Source: Solibacillus isronensis
Lineage (GTDB): Bacteria > Bacillota > Bacilli > Bacillales_A > Planococcaceae
DNA: 64,000 nucleotides
Direction: 5' to 3'
NCBI RefSeq assembly: GCF_023715405.1
Contig: NZ_JAMBOC010000005.1
Coordinates: forward strand, 106,618 to 170,617
The position numbers were made by a program, and so were the translations under genes. Within the stretch, counting starts at the first letter, position 1; each line of letters starts with the position of its first letter. Below the pieces are notes generated by a model. It saw only the letters and a list, made by a program, of their open reading frames with translations, was not told where the DNA came from and ran no database searches. This document shows, in pieces, positions 1-7,302 of this stretch.

Positions 1-77
1 TTCAAATCTTGTTAATAGCAATTTTCATTAAATACATTTAAACTATCGAATGGAATTATATTAAGAGAGGTTACAAT

Positions 78-731
78 ATGAAAAAACAATCGTTGTTTAT
101 ACGAGGGACTCTATTTGCAGCAATTTTAACAGGTTTATTCTTTTTACTTTATAAAAGCGGTATTTCTGTTTCCGATCTGTCACCCCAGCTTATTTTAGAG
201 CTTGCCCATAACAATCTAACTATCGTTATTTTAATAATGATATTATTAATGTTCCTGCAAAATCTATTTACATTTATCCCGTTAATTTTAGTCATCACGA
301 TTAATATTGCATTGTTTGGATTTTGGCGTGGTTATTTTTTTAGTACCTTCAGCAGTGTTATTGGAAGTACATCAATTTTCCTTTCCATTCGCTACTTTTT
401 CGCTAATTTATTCTCTTCAGAAAAACTAAAAAAGTATGAGCAGCAAATAAATCAAAACAGCTTTCTATTTGTTCTGTCGGGGCGTATTTTGCCATTCCTT
501 CCTACGAATTTAATTAATATCGTATCCGGCTTAAGCAAAATGAAAATATCGTATTTTATCTCAGCTACTACAATTGGAAACATGATTTATGGACTTGTAT
601 TAGCCTCTGTTTCTTATGGAGTTGTCTCTGTATCACAGCAATATCGGCAACTATTTTATGTGATTATTGCAACTGTCGCCATTATCGTTGCGATTCGATT
701 CATTAAAAAGCAACGTACAAGCAGTATATAA
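78..731 (+). CDS. TVP38/TMEM64 (DedA-like) family membrane protein
   Basis: A 217-residue integral membrane protein with about five or six hydrophobic segments. The central part, with an F-G-F-W-R-G turn and a later G-R-I-L-P-F-L-P-T-N-L-I-N segment, is typical of the SNARE-associated/VTT domain of TVP38/TMEM64 proteins. Bacterial members sit in the cytoplasmic membrane and are linked to lipid scrambling or transport, but the substrate cannot be read from the sequence. A GAGAGG Shine-Dalgarno lies 8 bases before the ATG. The gene stands alone and ends at a strong bidirectional terminator shared with the convergent TetR gene. The family call is firm; the function is not known. Confidence 0.85.
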   Translation: MKKQSLFIRGTLFAAILTGLFFLLYKSGISVSDLSPQLILELAHNNLTIVILIMILLMFLQNLFTFIPLILVITINIALFGFWRGYFFSTFSSVIGSTSIFLSIRYFFANLFSSEKLKKYEQQINQNSFLFVLSGRILPFLPTNLINIVSGLSKMKISYFISATTIGNMIYGLVLASVSYGVVSVSQQYRQLFYVIIATVAIIVAIRFIKKQRTSSI

Positions 732-760
732 AAAAAAGAAGGCATTGCACCTTCTTTTTT
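731..760 (+). terminator. Bidirectional intrinsic terminator between the TVP38-like gene and tetR
   Basis: An 11-bp A/T-closed stem (AAAAAAGAAGG paired with CCTTCTTTTTT) around a short loop, with T runs on both strands. It suits both the plus-strand gene ending at 731 and the minus-strand gene ending at 843. Confidence 0.8.
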
Positions 761-785
761 ATTTTGTTTATTAGCTTATATGTCG

Positions 786-800
786 GCCATACCGTATGGC
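786..800. repeat. Short inverted repeat GCCATA-CCG-TATGGC
   Basis: A 6-bp perfect inverted repeat. The word CCATACCGT is seen again about 35 bases downstream (near 822). It lies between convergent genes and could be part of the transcript end or a protein site; no function is assigned. Confidence 0.4.
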
Positions 801-842
801 TCGTCTGAACAGTAGGGCCTGACCATACCGTCTTTACAGAGG

Positions 843-1433
843 CTAAGTATTCTTCCTTTGAATAAAGGAAATAATATTAATATATAATGCCGTCATCTCT
901 TCAGGGGTCTTATCTAGATTATTTTGAACCCATTGTTCAATCAATCCTAAAAAAGCAGATGTGATAAAGGCTAAAAAGTATTCCATCGAGACATTTAAAT
1001 TTGCATTGAAGCTTTCATTTCCCTCCAGGTTTACTCGCACCTTTTCTGAAAAGGCTGCTCTAAACCGAAGATGAAAACCCGCTCTGCCATGTTCACTTAA
1101 AAAGATTTTTAAAAGTGGTGCCTGCATTTTTATCGAATTAAATAATGCGGAAGCTAATTGTTCCTGCCCTTTTTCAAACGAATGTGTAGATGAATACTTC
1201 GATTGCAATTCATCAATATAATCCCCTAGCTCTTCAAATAGTTGTAATTCAATCTGATCCAGCAAATCAAACTTATCGATAAAGTGTAAATAAAACGTTC
1301 CACGATTAATCTTGGCTGTTTTCGCAATATCCCCTACTGTAATTGAATCGAAAGTTTTCTTTTCCAGCATCTCCATAAATGATTTTTGAATAAGCTCTTT
1401 TGTTCTTCGGTTTTTTTCTGTATAAACGCTCAA
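843..1433 (-). CDS. TetR/AcrR family transcriptional regulator
   Basis: A one-domain TetR-type repressor. The N-terminal helix-turn-helix (roughly residues 5-55, with V-G-D-I-A-K-T-A-K-I-N-R-G-T-F-Y-L-H-F) is canonical; the C-terminal ligand domain resembles the TetR_C_8/DhaS-like group. The open frame extends up to 1454 with TTG-ATG, but those codons lack a Shine-Dalgarno. A TTG at 1433 has GATGG upstream and gives the usual short leader before the R-R-T-K helix, so I prefer it. The gene is divergent from an ABC-2 type permease gene, whose promoter it probably controls. The inducer is unknown. Confidence 0.85.
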   Translation of the reverse strand: MSVYTEKNRRTKELIQKSFMEMLEKKTFDSITVGDIAKTAKINRGTFYLHFIDKFDLLDQIELQLFEELGDYIDELQSKYSSTHSFEKGQEQLASALFNSIKMQAPLLKIFLSEHGRAGFHLRFRAAFSEKVRVNLEGNESFNANLNVSMEYFLAFITSAFLGLIEQWVQNNLDKTPEEMTALYINIISFIQRKNT

Positions 1434-1466
1434 AAAAACACCATCTTTCATCAAAATTGAACAATC

Positions 1467-1538
1467 TGTTTATTTTGTTGATTGCTTTGATTTTCCCTTA
1501 AATTATAAAATAAACGAGTAATAATAAACAACATGTTG
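1467..1538. promoter_or_regulatory. Candidate TetR operator region between divergent genes
   Basis: The intergenic region holds an inverted pair TGTTTATT (1467-1474) and AATAAACA (1523-1530), plus a perfect 10-bp palindrome CAACATGTTG at 1529-1538, just before the permease ribosome binding site. TetR regulators commonly bind such palindromes in a divergent promoter region. Which one is the operator cannot be decided by reading. Confidence 0.35.
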
Positions 1539-1563
1539 AAATTTTAGAAAGGATGTAATTCAT

Positions 1564-2712
1564 TTGAGATTATTTAAAGAAAAATTAGCATGGGCTGCTC
1601 CTATTGCTGTTATATTAATCATTGCACTATTTTCGGTAAACTTATTTGCACAAGGAAATCCGCAAGTAAAAAATCTGCCGGTTGCTCTTATTGTTAACGA
1701 TGAGGGACAACACGTTGAGATGGTTCTCGAGGCTGTGGAACAAATGAGTAAAGGTGTAGACGGTTCAGAACCAGTTATAGCATTTACAAATGAGAAAGAA
1801 GAAAATATTGAATCACTATTTGCAGATAAAACGTATTATGCAGCACTTGTCATTCCTGAAGGTTACAATGACACACTACAAAATGCACTAACAAATAATC
1901 AAGCTGCCAAACTGCAAATATATATTAACCAAGGCTTTAATATGACAGGTGCAAACTTTGCAAAAACAGCTTTAAACAGCTTTGTATCTGGAGTGAACGA
2001 CCAATATTCCGCAAACTTTTCAGCACAGCTTGGTACTGAAAAAATTGATGCAACGCAAGCTTCCATTTTAGTAAATCCAATTGTTGCTGAAGAAAAAATA
2101 TACAATCCTATTACAGCTTCTACTGCAAACGGTAGTGCCCCAACTTTATTGGCAGTACCTGCATGGGTAGGTGCGTTAATCGGTGGATTCATTGTATTTT
2201 TAGCAACATCAAGCATCTTTAAGAAAGAGCTGTTAACACGTAAACAAACATTAGGCCTAATTGGCGGGCAAGTTTTATTCGGCATAATTATTGCCCTATT
2301 TTCAGGCTTCACTGTTGCAACACTTGCACAGATCGCAGGTATTAATATGCCAAGCTACTTCCTGGTGGCTTTCTTTGTATCATTTGCAGCATTCTGTTTC
2401 TATTTATTAGTATCGGCAATTACCGCATGGATTGGCAAACCAGCTATTACATTATTCATGGTTGTCATGCTTTTAGGTATGGGTGTTCTTATGACACCAC
2501 AGGAAATGCTTCCAAGTTTCTTCGTAAACTTCATTCGTCCATGGGTACCAATTCGCTTTGCTTCTGAAGGTTTACGGGAAATTTTCTACTTCGGCAGCGG
2601 ATTCTACACAGGCGCTTCCTTCAACACAATTTTAGGAATTGGTATTGCAGGGTTAGTAATTTTCTTACTTTCTATCTTCAAACCGGTAAAAGTAAAAAAA
2701 CAACAGAACTAA
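1564..2712 (+). CDS. ABC-2 type / YhgE-Pip-like membrane permease
   Basis: A 382-residue membrane protein. One N-terminal transmembrane helix (about residues 10-29) is followed by an extracytoplasmic region of roughly 165 residues and then five or six C-terminal helices. This is the architecture of ABC-2 type permeases and the YhgE/Pip or DUF3533 group, often tied to drug or toxic-compound export. The start is TTG at 1564, with AAAGGATG upstream. No ATPase gene is adjacent, so it either uses a distant partner or works without one. Divergent transcription from a TetR repressor suggests substrate-induced efflux, which is inferred from context only. Confidence 0.75.
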   Translation: MRLFKEKLAWAAPIAVILIIALFSVNLFAQGNPQVKNLPVALIVNDEGQHVEMVLEAVEQMSKGVDGSEPVIAFTNEKEENIESLFADKTYYAALVIPEGYNDTLQNALTNNQAAKLQIYINQGFNMTGANFAKTALNSFVSGVNDQYSANFSAQLGTEKIDATQASILVNPIVAEEKIYNPITASTANGSAPTLLAVPAWVGALIGGFIVFLATSSIFKKELLTRKQTLGLIGGQVLFGIIIALFSGFTVATLAQIAGINMPSYFLVAFFVSFAAFCFYLLVSAITAWIGKPAITLFMVVMLLGMGVLMTPQEMLPSFFVNFIRPWVPIRFASEGLREIFYFGSGFYTGASFNTILGIGIAGLVIFLLSIFKPVKVKKQQN

Positions 2713-2718
2713 CACATT

Positions 2719-2760
2719 AAAAAACGTTATTTTGCATTCAGTGCAAAATAACGTTTTTTA
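2719..2760 (+). terminator. Intrinsic terminator of the permease gene
   Basis: A 17-bp stem (AAAAACGTTATTTTGCA and its complement) with a 4-5 base loop and a terminal T run. Confidence 0.85.
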
Positions 2761-2803
2761 TTTAACTTCTTTTAGATAAGCCCGATATATATTTCAATAT
2801 TTT

Positions 2804-2826
2804 AACTTTTTTGGTTTTATTGCGAA
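2804..2826 (+). promoter_or_regulatory. Possible ECF-type autoregulatory promoter
   Basis: TTTAAC (AAC at 2804-2806), a 16-base spacer, then CGAA at 2823-2826. This resembles the AAC-N16-CG layout of ECF sigma promoters and lies 74 bases before the sigma gene start. ECF operons are often autoregulated. A TATAAT at 2851 lacks a good -35 box. The match is suggestive only. Confidence 0.3.
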
Positions 2827-2899
2827 AAAAGGTCATCACCATACGTTATATATAATGTAAAAGCTTTTGCAGTAACAATACTATAAAAAGGAGAACGAT

Positions 2900-3463
2900 A
2901 TGAAGATTGATGAGCAAAATTTTATAAAATATCTTCAAGCCGGCAAAGAACATGCTCTTGATTACGTAATCGACCACTATCTTCCATTAATAAAAGGTGT
3001 TGTTTTAAAAATTTTAGGTCCGCTAGACATTAATGAAAGCCCAAAGGAATGCTGTAACGATATTCTATTATCTATTTGGAAAAATGCAAAAAAGTTCCAT
3101 GGCGATGCAGCTGATTTTAAGAAATGGGTTTGCGTTATTGCTAAATATAAAGCAATCGATTATTACCGGATGGAAATGAAGAAAAAAGAAAGCCCTTCTT
3201 TGAACATAGAACTGACACTGGCCGAATCCATAATGTATGAAAACTCCTTCCTGGAAGAACAGGAGGAAATTCAGGTAATCATCTCTAGTTTAAAGCCCGT
3301 CGATCAGAAAATTTTTATAATGAGATACTTGTTAGACTTTGATACAGAAGAAATTGCTCGTCAGTTGGAGATGACAAAATCGGCAATAGATAACCGCCTT
3401 TACCATGGTCGAAAAAAACTAAAAAAAGATTTAGGGGGTATGCCCATTGAAAAATCTGTTTAA
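2900..3463 (+). CDS. ECF-type RNA polymerase sigma factor
   Basis: A 187-residue sigma-70 family protein of the ECF class. Region 2 (about residues 25-95, including I-L-L-S-I-W-K and the A-D-F-K-K-W-V segment) binds core polymerase and the -10 element. Region 4 (about residues 125-180, with I-F-I-M-R-Y-L and an I-D-N-R-L-Y-H-G-R-K-K-L helix) reads the -35 element. A strong AAAAGGAG site precedes the ATG. The last codons overlap the start of the DUF4179 gene, the normal sigma/anti-sigma arrangement. The stimulus is unknown. Confidence 0.88.
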   Translation: MKIDEQNFIKYLQAGKEHALDYVIDHYLPLIKGVVLKILGPLDINESPKECCNDILLSIWKNAKKFHGDAADFKKWVCVIAKYKAIDYYRMEMKKKESPSLNIELTLAESIMYENSFLEEQEEIQVIISSLKPVDQKIFIMRYLLDFDTEEIARQLEMTKSAIDNRLYHGRKKLKKDLGGMPIEKSV

Positions 3464-4529
3464 ACACTTTAATGATATTGACATTGATGTAAATGAATTT
3501 GAAGAAGCTGATGTAACAGAATTCGAAAAGGCTCAGTTTAAAAGAGACTTGAAAAGACAAGTATCCAAAACAAAAAACAGAAAGTGGATGAAAGGAGTTG
3601 CGGCTGTCTGCCTTTCGCTCGGTATCGGTACCGCATCACTTATAGGTCTGTCCTATACCACCTTTGCTCATGATATTCCGATAGTAAACAGTATTATCAA
3701 ACTCTTCTCGACCAAGGACAAGATAATTTCAGGCTATGAGGAGTTTGCGGATCAGCAGCATCTTGTAGCAGAAAGCAATGGCACAACGATTACGGTAAAT
3801 GAAAGCTTATTTGACAGTAAAAAGTTTTTAGTTGGCTATTATATCGAAACAGACAGAGATTTAGGTGAGCATCCGGAAATAGAAACTACATTTAAAGTGG
3901 ATGGTCGTGAGCATGCCCTCTTTCATACAGAGCATATAATTGAAAAGGTCGGACCAAACAAATATGCCGGCTTAACAACAGCAATTCTGAACTTATCTAA
4001 TCAATTGGAACAGGCGAATTTCGAATTCCACATTAGCAGTCTTTCCAATCGGGACACAAAAGAAATGGTTCAAGGTAGTTGGGATTTTGAAATAGATGCC
4101 AAAGCTACTGAGAATAAAGTTCAAATTGTGGAAGCACCTGCATCAAAAAAAGCTGATCTAGGTATTAAAATAAATGAAGTTATATACACACCGATCTCCT
4201 TTATCGTCAATTATACAGAAACGCAAAAAAATGAGATGTTAAAAGAGAAATGGGACGTTATTTCTTCCGATTTAAATGTAAAGGATAATTTAGGCAATAC
4301 GTATACATCAAGGTTAACAGGCGGCACAGGAAACGGGCAGGGGTTTATGGAATATGTATTCACATATGAAAAACTACACCCGGATGCCAAAACTTTAATA
4401 TTCACTCCCATATTCAAATTGATGGAGGCGGAAATCGATGAAAACGGCGTAAAATGGGTAAATCCTGATAGCGATTTAAAAATGGAAATAATCGAACTTA
4501 GTGATATTATTATTAAAATTCCTAAGTAA
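3447..4529 (+). CDS. DUF4179 domain protein, probable anti-sigma factor
   Basis: A 360-residue single-pass membrane protein. A charged cytoplasmic segment (residues 1-45) precedes one transmembrane helix (about 50-70) and a large extracytoplasmic domain with the DUF4179 and DUF5643-type beta-rich pattern. Such proteins are encoded after ECF sigma genes and hold the sigma factor at the membrane until a signal arrives. The start is TTG at 3447, set by AGGGGG at 3433-3438; it overlaps the sigma gene by 17 bases, implying translational coupling. The anti-sigma role is inferred from family and context. Confidence 0.82.
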   Translation: MKNLFKHFNDIDIDVNEFEEADVTEFEKAQFKRDLKRQVSKTKNRKWMKGVAAVCLSLGIGTASLIGLSYTTFAHDIPIVNSIIKLFSTKDKIISGYEEFADQQHLVAESNGTTITVNESLFDSKKFLVGYYIETDRDLGEHPEIETTFKVDGREHALFHTEHIIEKVGPNKYAGLTTAILNLSNQLEQANFEFHISSLSNRDTKEMVQGSWDFEIDAKATENKVQIVEAPASKKADLGIKINEVIYTPISFIVNYTETQKNEMLKEKWDVISSDLNVKDNLGNTYTSRLTGGTGNGQGFMEYVFTYEKLHPDAKTLIFTPIFKLMEAEIDENGVKWVNPDSDLKMEIIELSDIIIKIPK

Positions 4530-4594
4530 TACGTCATCTAAAATGAATAACCTGCCTAGATCTCCTTGGATTTAGGGAGAAACGCAACCAATAG

Positions 4595-4630
4595 AAAAGC
4601 CAAAACGTAGAATTAACGTTTTGGCTTTTT
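4595..4630. terminator. Shared terminator between the anti-sigma and symporter genes
   Basis: A perfect 14-bp stem (AAAAGCCAAAACGT with its complement) and a 7-base loop, with T-rich flanks on both strands. It lies between convergent genes ending at 4529 (plus) and 4679 (minus). Confidence 0.85.
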
Positions 4631-4678
4631 GAATATTAGTGATTTTGTAATAAAACATTGAACTGCGCTCTCAATATT

Positions 4679-6346
4679 TTATTCCTTCGATGATCCGTCA
4701 TTTAAATAAACTTCGCCGTCTTTATAAACCATTTGTTCTGGATAACGCAGGTTTATAACTGCATCTTGAAGTTCTTGTGAAGGAGCCCGTGTTGAAAGCG
4801 AAACAATAATATTAGTAGCGAAAGCAGCAATTGCTCCGAAAACACCAGCACCAGTATCAATAATGCCTAATACCGTAAAGCCACCGTATTTCGCACTGAA
4901 GATATAAATAAGTGTTACCGCTAAGCCGACAAGCATTCCCGCTATTGTTCCTTTTGCATTCGCACGCTTCCACCATACACCTAAAACGAGTGCCGGGAAG
5001 AAGGTACCAGTAGCAAGCGCGAATGCCCATGCAACAATTTGAGTAATGGCACCAGGAGGGTTTAATGCAATAATCCCAGCTAATAGTGTTGCAACAACAA
5101 TTGAAATACGTCCTATTAACAGGCGTTTTTGCTCAGATGCTTGTGGATTGATGATGCGGTAATAAATATCATGTGCAAATGATGAGGATATAGAAATCAT
5201 TAAACCACCAGCTGTAGATAACGCTGCCGCCATTGCGCCTGCCGCCACGAGTCCAATAACGAATACACCTAGATTTGCGATTTCAGGTGTAGCCATTACG
5301 ACAATATCGTTGGCAATTTGCAGTTCTGGCCATTGAAGAATGCCATCACCATTTGCATCGGCTATTCCCAATTTTCCAGTATCAATCCATGATTGAGTCC
5401 AAGCAGGTAGTTCAGCAATTTTATTACCAGCAACTTCCGTCATTAATATAAAACGAGCAAAAGCTGCATAAGCTGGTGCGCTAAAATATAAAAGTCCGAT
5501 AAAAACTAATGCCCAAGCCCCTGACCAACGAGCAGCCTTCATAGTACCTACTGTATAAAATCGTACGATTACATGTGGAAGTCCAGCTGTACCACACATT
5601 AATGTAAACATAAGAGCTAAAAACTGCCACTTGGTTCCGTTGGTGAAAGGTGCAAAATACTCAGAAATTCCAAGTTCCCGGTCGAGTTCACCCATTTTCG
5701 TTAAAATTTCACCATACGAAATCCATGGTAAAGGGTTACTAGTCAAATGTAATGACATAAAAATTACAGGTACTAAATATGCAATAATTAAAATGATGTA
5801 TTGTGCTACTTGAGTCCAAGTGATACCTTTCATACCACCAAATGCAGCATAAAATGCAATAAGTACAACGCCGATCATTGTTCCTATTTTCGCATCAATT
5901 TCAAAGAGGCGCCCGATTACTACACCAGAACCCGATAGCTGACCGATTGAATACGTGAAGCTTATAATAATTGTACATAAAGCTGCTATTATTAGTGCTG
6001 CTTTACTATTAAAACGGTCTCCGATAAATTCAGGCACGGTATAACGGCCAAATTTACGCAGCTGCGGTGCAAGTAATATCGTTAAAAATAAATATCCGCC
6101 AGTCCATCCCATAATATAAGCCAATCCATCATAGCCAAGTAACATGATCGTACCAGCCATCCCGATAAAGGATGCTGCACTCATCCAGTCTGCCCCAATT
6201 GCCATCCCATTAAAAATTGGTGGCACTCCACGACCAGCAACATAGAAGTCAGATGTTTGTTTAGCAGTATTATAAACCGCAATCCAAATATATAAAGCAA
6301 ATGTAGCCAATATAATTAACATTGAAACTATAAATTGAGTATCCAT
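4679..6346 (-). CDS. Sodium:solute symporter, VC_2705-like subfamily (ActP relative)
   Basis: A 555-residue secondary transporter of the solute:sodium symporter (SSS) family, with about 13 transmembrane helices and the family signature around A-F-G-G-M-K-G-I-T-W-T-Q. It is co-transcribed with a DUF4212 small subunit, the pairing that defines the VC_2705-type symporters; members relate to acetate/monocarboxylate transporters but the substrate here is unproven. A hydrophilic loop at residues 330-341 reads D-A-N-G-D-G-I-L-Q-W-P-E, a complete EF-hand-like calcium loop. It is the last gene of a three-gene operon and ends at a shared terminator. Confidence 0.85.
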   Translation of the reverse strand: MDTQFIVSMLIILATFALYIWIAVYNTAKQTSDFYVAGRGVPPIFNGMAIGADWMSAASFIGMAGTIMLLGYDGLAYIMGWTGGYLFLTILLAPQLRKFGRYTVPEFIGDRFNSKAALIIAALCTIIISFTYSIGQLSGSGVVIGRLFEIDAKIGTMIGVVLIAFYAAFGGMKGITWTQVAQYIILIIAYLVPVIFMSLHLTSNPLPWISYGEILTKMGELDRELGISEYFAPFTNGTKWQFLALMFTLMCGTAGLPHVIVRFYTVGTMKAARWSGAWALVFIGLLYFSAPAYAAFARFILMTEVAGNKIAELPAWTQSWIDTGKLGIADANGDGILQWPELQIANDIVVMATPEIANLGVFVIGLVAAGAMAAALSTAGGLMISISSSFAHDIYYRIINPQASEQKRLLIGRISIVVATLLAGIIALNPPGAITQIVAWAFALATGTFFPALVLGVWWKRANAKGTIAGMLVGLAVTLIYIFSAKYGGFTVLGIIDTGAGVFGAIAAFATNIIVSLSTRAPSQELQDAVINLRYPEQMVYKDGEVYLNDGSSKE

Positions 6347-6362
6347 AAATTACCCCCTTCCA

Positions 6363-6665
6363 TTAGTGATTTATCATATTGTTTGCGCCAATTTCTTCAT
6401 TTCGCGCTTCACTGATCCCATACTTTTTATCGATTTTGTCTCCAACGATCGCATTTACAAACAGTAAAACAATGAAAGTAAATAAAGCTCCAATTGCCCC
6501 CATAAAATAGTGGAACGGGAATCCCAAAAATTGAACATCAGTTAACGAGTCTGCAAGCGCTACCATAACAAAAGACACTAAAAACCAAATTGCAAAATAA
6601 ATAGCCATGTACGTATTTTTCTCACGGAAATAGGCATCAGCAACTTTTTTGTCGATTTTTTTCAT
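6363..6665 (-). CDS. DUF4212 small subunit of sodium:solute symporter
   Basis: A 100-residue protein with two hydrophobic helices (about residues 20-42 and 50-75) and an N-Q/V-Q-F-L-G-F-P-F-H-Y-F-M motif region typical of DUF4212 (sodium symporter small subunit). It lies 16 bases upstream of the large symporter gene and presumably forms a complex with it in the cytoplasmic membrane. An AAGAAGG ribosome binding site precedes the ATG. A small membrane protein gene precedes it by 23 bases. Confidence 0.85.
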   Translation of the reverse strand: MKKIDKKVADAYFREKNTYMAIYFAIWFLVSFVMVALADSLTDVQFLGFPFHYFMGAIGALFTFIVLLFVNAIVGDKIDKKYGISEARNEEIGANNMINH

Positions 6666-6688
6666 CTAGACCTTCTTTCTTCAAATTT

Positions 6689-6865
6689 TTATCGTAAATC
6701 TAAAATAAAAAGAATTGTTTCCTTTAAAGGAAGCGGTACTAAAATCACCTTAACAACCATTAAAATAATAAGTCCTATTATAGGAAAGGTGAGAGCGATG
6801 AAACGTTTTTTGATTAGTCCATAAGCAAGACAGCAAATGGAGATAAGAATAATGAATAGAAGCAA
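6689..6865 (-). CDS. Small hypothetical membrane protein (58 aa), TTG start
   Basis: An open frame of 58 codons that starts at a TTG with an excellent AGGGGGA Shine-Dalgarno seven bases upstream. Its product is almost wholly hydrophobic: helix 1 is near residues 1-18, a basic K-K-R turn follows, then helix 2 near 22-44, and a short charged tail. It stops 23 bases before the DUF4212 gene in the same direction, so it is most likely the first gene of the symporter operon. I do not recognise the family; an auxiliary or regulatory subunit of the symporter is a guess. Confidence 0.6.
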   Translation of the reverse strand: MLLFIILISICCLAYGLIKKRFIALTFPIIGLIILMVVKVILVPLPLKETILFILDLR

Positions 6866-7014
6866 CTAATTCCCCCTATGTCTCCAAGTTTTTTTTTTAA
6901 TGTATGTTAAAAAGGTCCAGGATAAAACGACTATAGAATAAAAAATTATTTGAGTAGGGATAACTAAAACAGACAAGCATCAAAAATTAAACACAGAATA
7001 CATAATTATTAAAG

Positions 7015-7054
7015 ATTCCACGGTTTACTATGTTATATTGGAATAGTAGTAAAC
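7015..7054. repeat. Two interleaved inverted repeats
   Basis: ATTCCA (7015-7020) pairs with TGGAAT (7039-7044), and GTTTACTA (7023-7030) pairs with TAGTAAAC (7047-7054). The arms cross, so both can pair only as a pseudoknot in RNA; otherwise they are two overlapping protein-binding palindromes. They lie just upstream of the putative small RNA at 7090-7190. Confidence 0.4.
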
Positions 7055-7089
7055 GACCAACATATTTTTGACATCGACAATGTTAATTT

Positions 7090-7190
7090 AAGATTGTTAA
7101 ATAAGCATTATTGGGTGCCAAACCCATTAGAGTTCTTCAGGAACAAAGAATTCTACCGCAGCATCTCCAAGTGAGATGCTGCCTTTTTTT
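7090..7190 (+). ncRNA. Putative structured small RNA with its own terminator
   Basis: No reading frame explains this plus-strand stretch, yet it can fold into three consecutive hairpins. TGGGT (7112-7116) pairs with ACCCA (7122-7126). TAGAGTTC (7128-7135) pairs with GAATTCTA (7148-7155) with one G-U pair. A strong terminator stem follows at 7158-7182, with seven Ts. A TTGACA-like box at 7068-7073 (or TCGACA at 7074 with TTAAAT at 7097-7102, spacing 17) could drive it. The 5' end is an estimate. It matches no riboswitch or sRNA class that I recognise. It may be a trans-acting sRNA or a leader left behind after gene loss. Confidence 0.42.
7158..7190 (+). terminator. Strong plus-strand intrinsic terminator with no upstream gene
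   Basis: GCAGCATCTC and GAGATGCTGC form a perfect 10-bp GC-rich stem with a CAAGT loop, followed by C and seven Ts. The nearest annotated plus-strand gene upstream ends at 4529, which supports a local non-coding transcript. Confidence 0.8.
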
Positions 7191-7223
7191 GTTGCAAAAC
7201 AATTTACATTCGATCAACATACT

Positions 7224-7263
7224 AAAAAGCTTAGAGGATAGTAACTAATCCTCTAAGCTTTTT
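7224..7263 (-). terminator. Terminator of the sulfatase gene
   Basis: A 16-bp perfect stem (AAAAAGCTTAGAGGAT and complement) with an 8-base loop and T runs on both strands, placed just past the sulfatase stop codon. Confidence 0.8.
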
Positions 7264-7302
7264 CATGTCATTTTTTTCACACCAATAAACAACGGCTTTT
7301 TA

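Noticed and set aside
1899..2312. A 137-codon minus-strand open frame
   Set aside because: It lies wholly inside the permease gene, lacks a ribosome binding site and has shadow-type composition.
6797..6823. A short plus-strand frame ATGAAACG... preceded by GGTGAGAG
   Set aside because: Only eight codons long, and antisense to the better supported 58-residue membrane protein gene.
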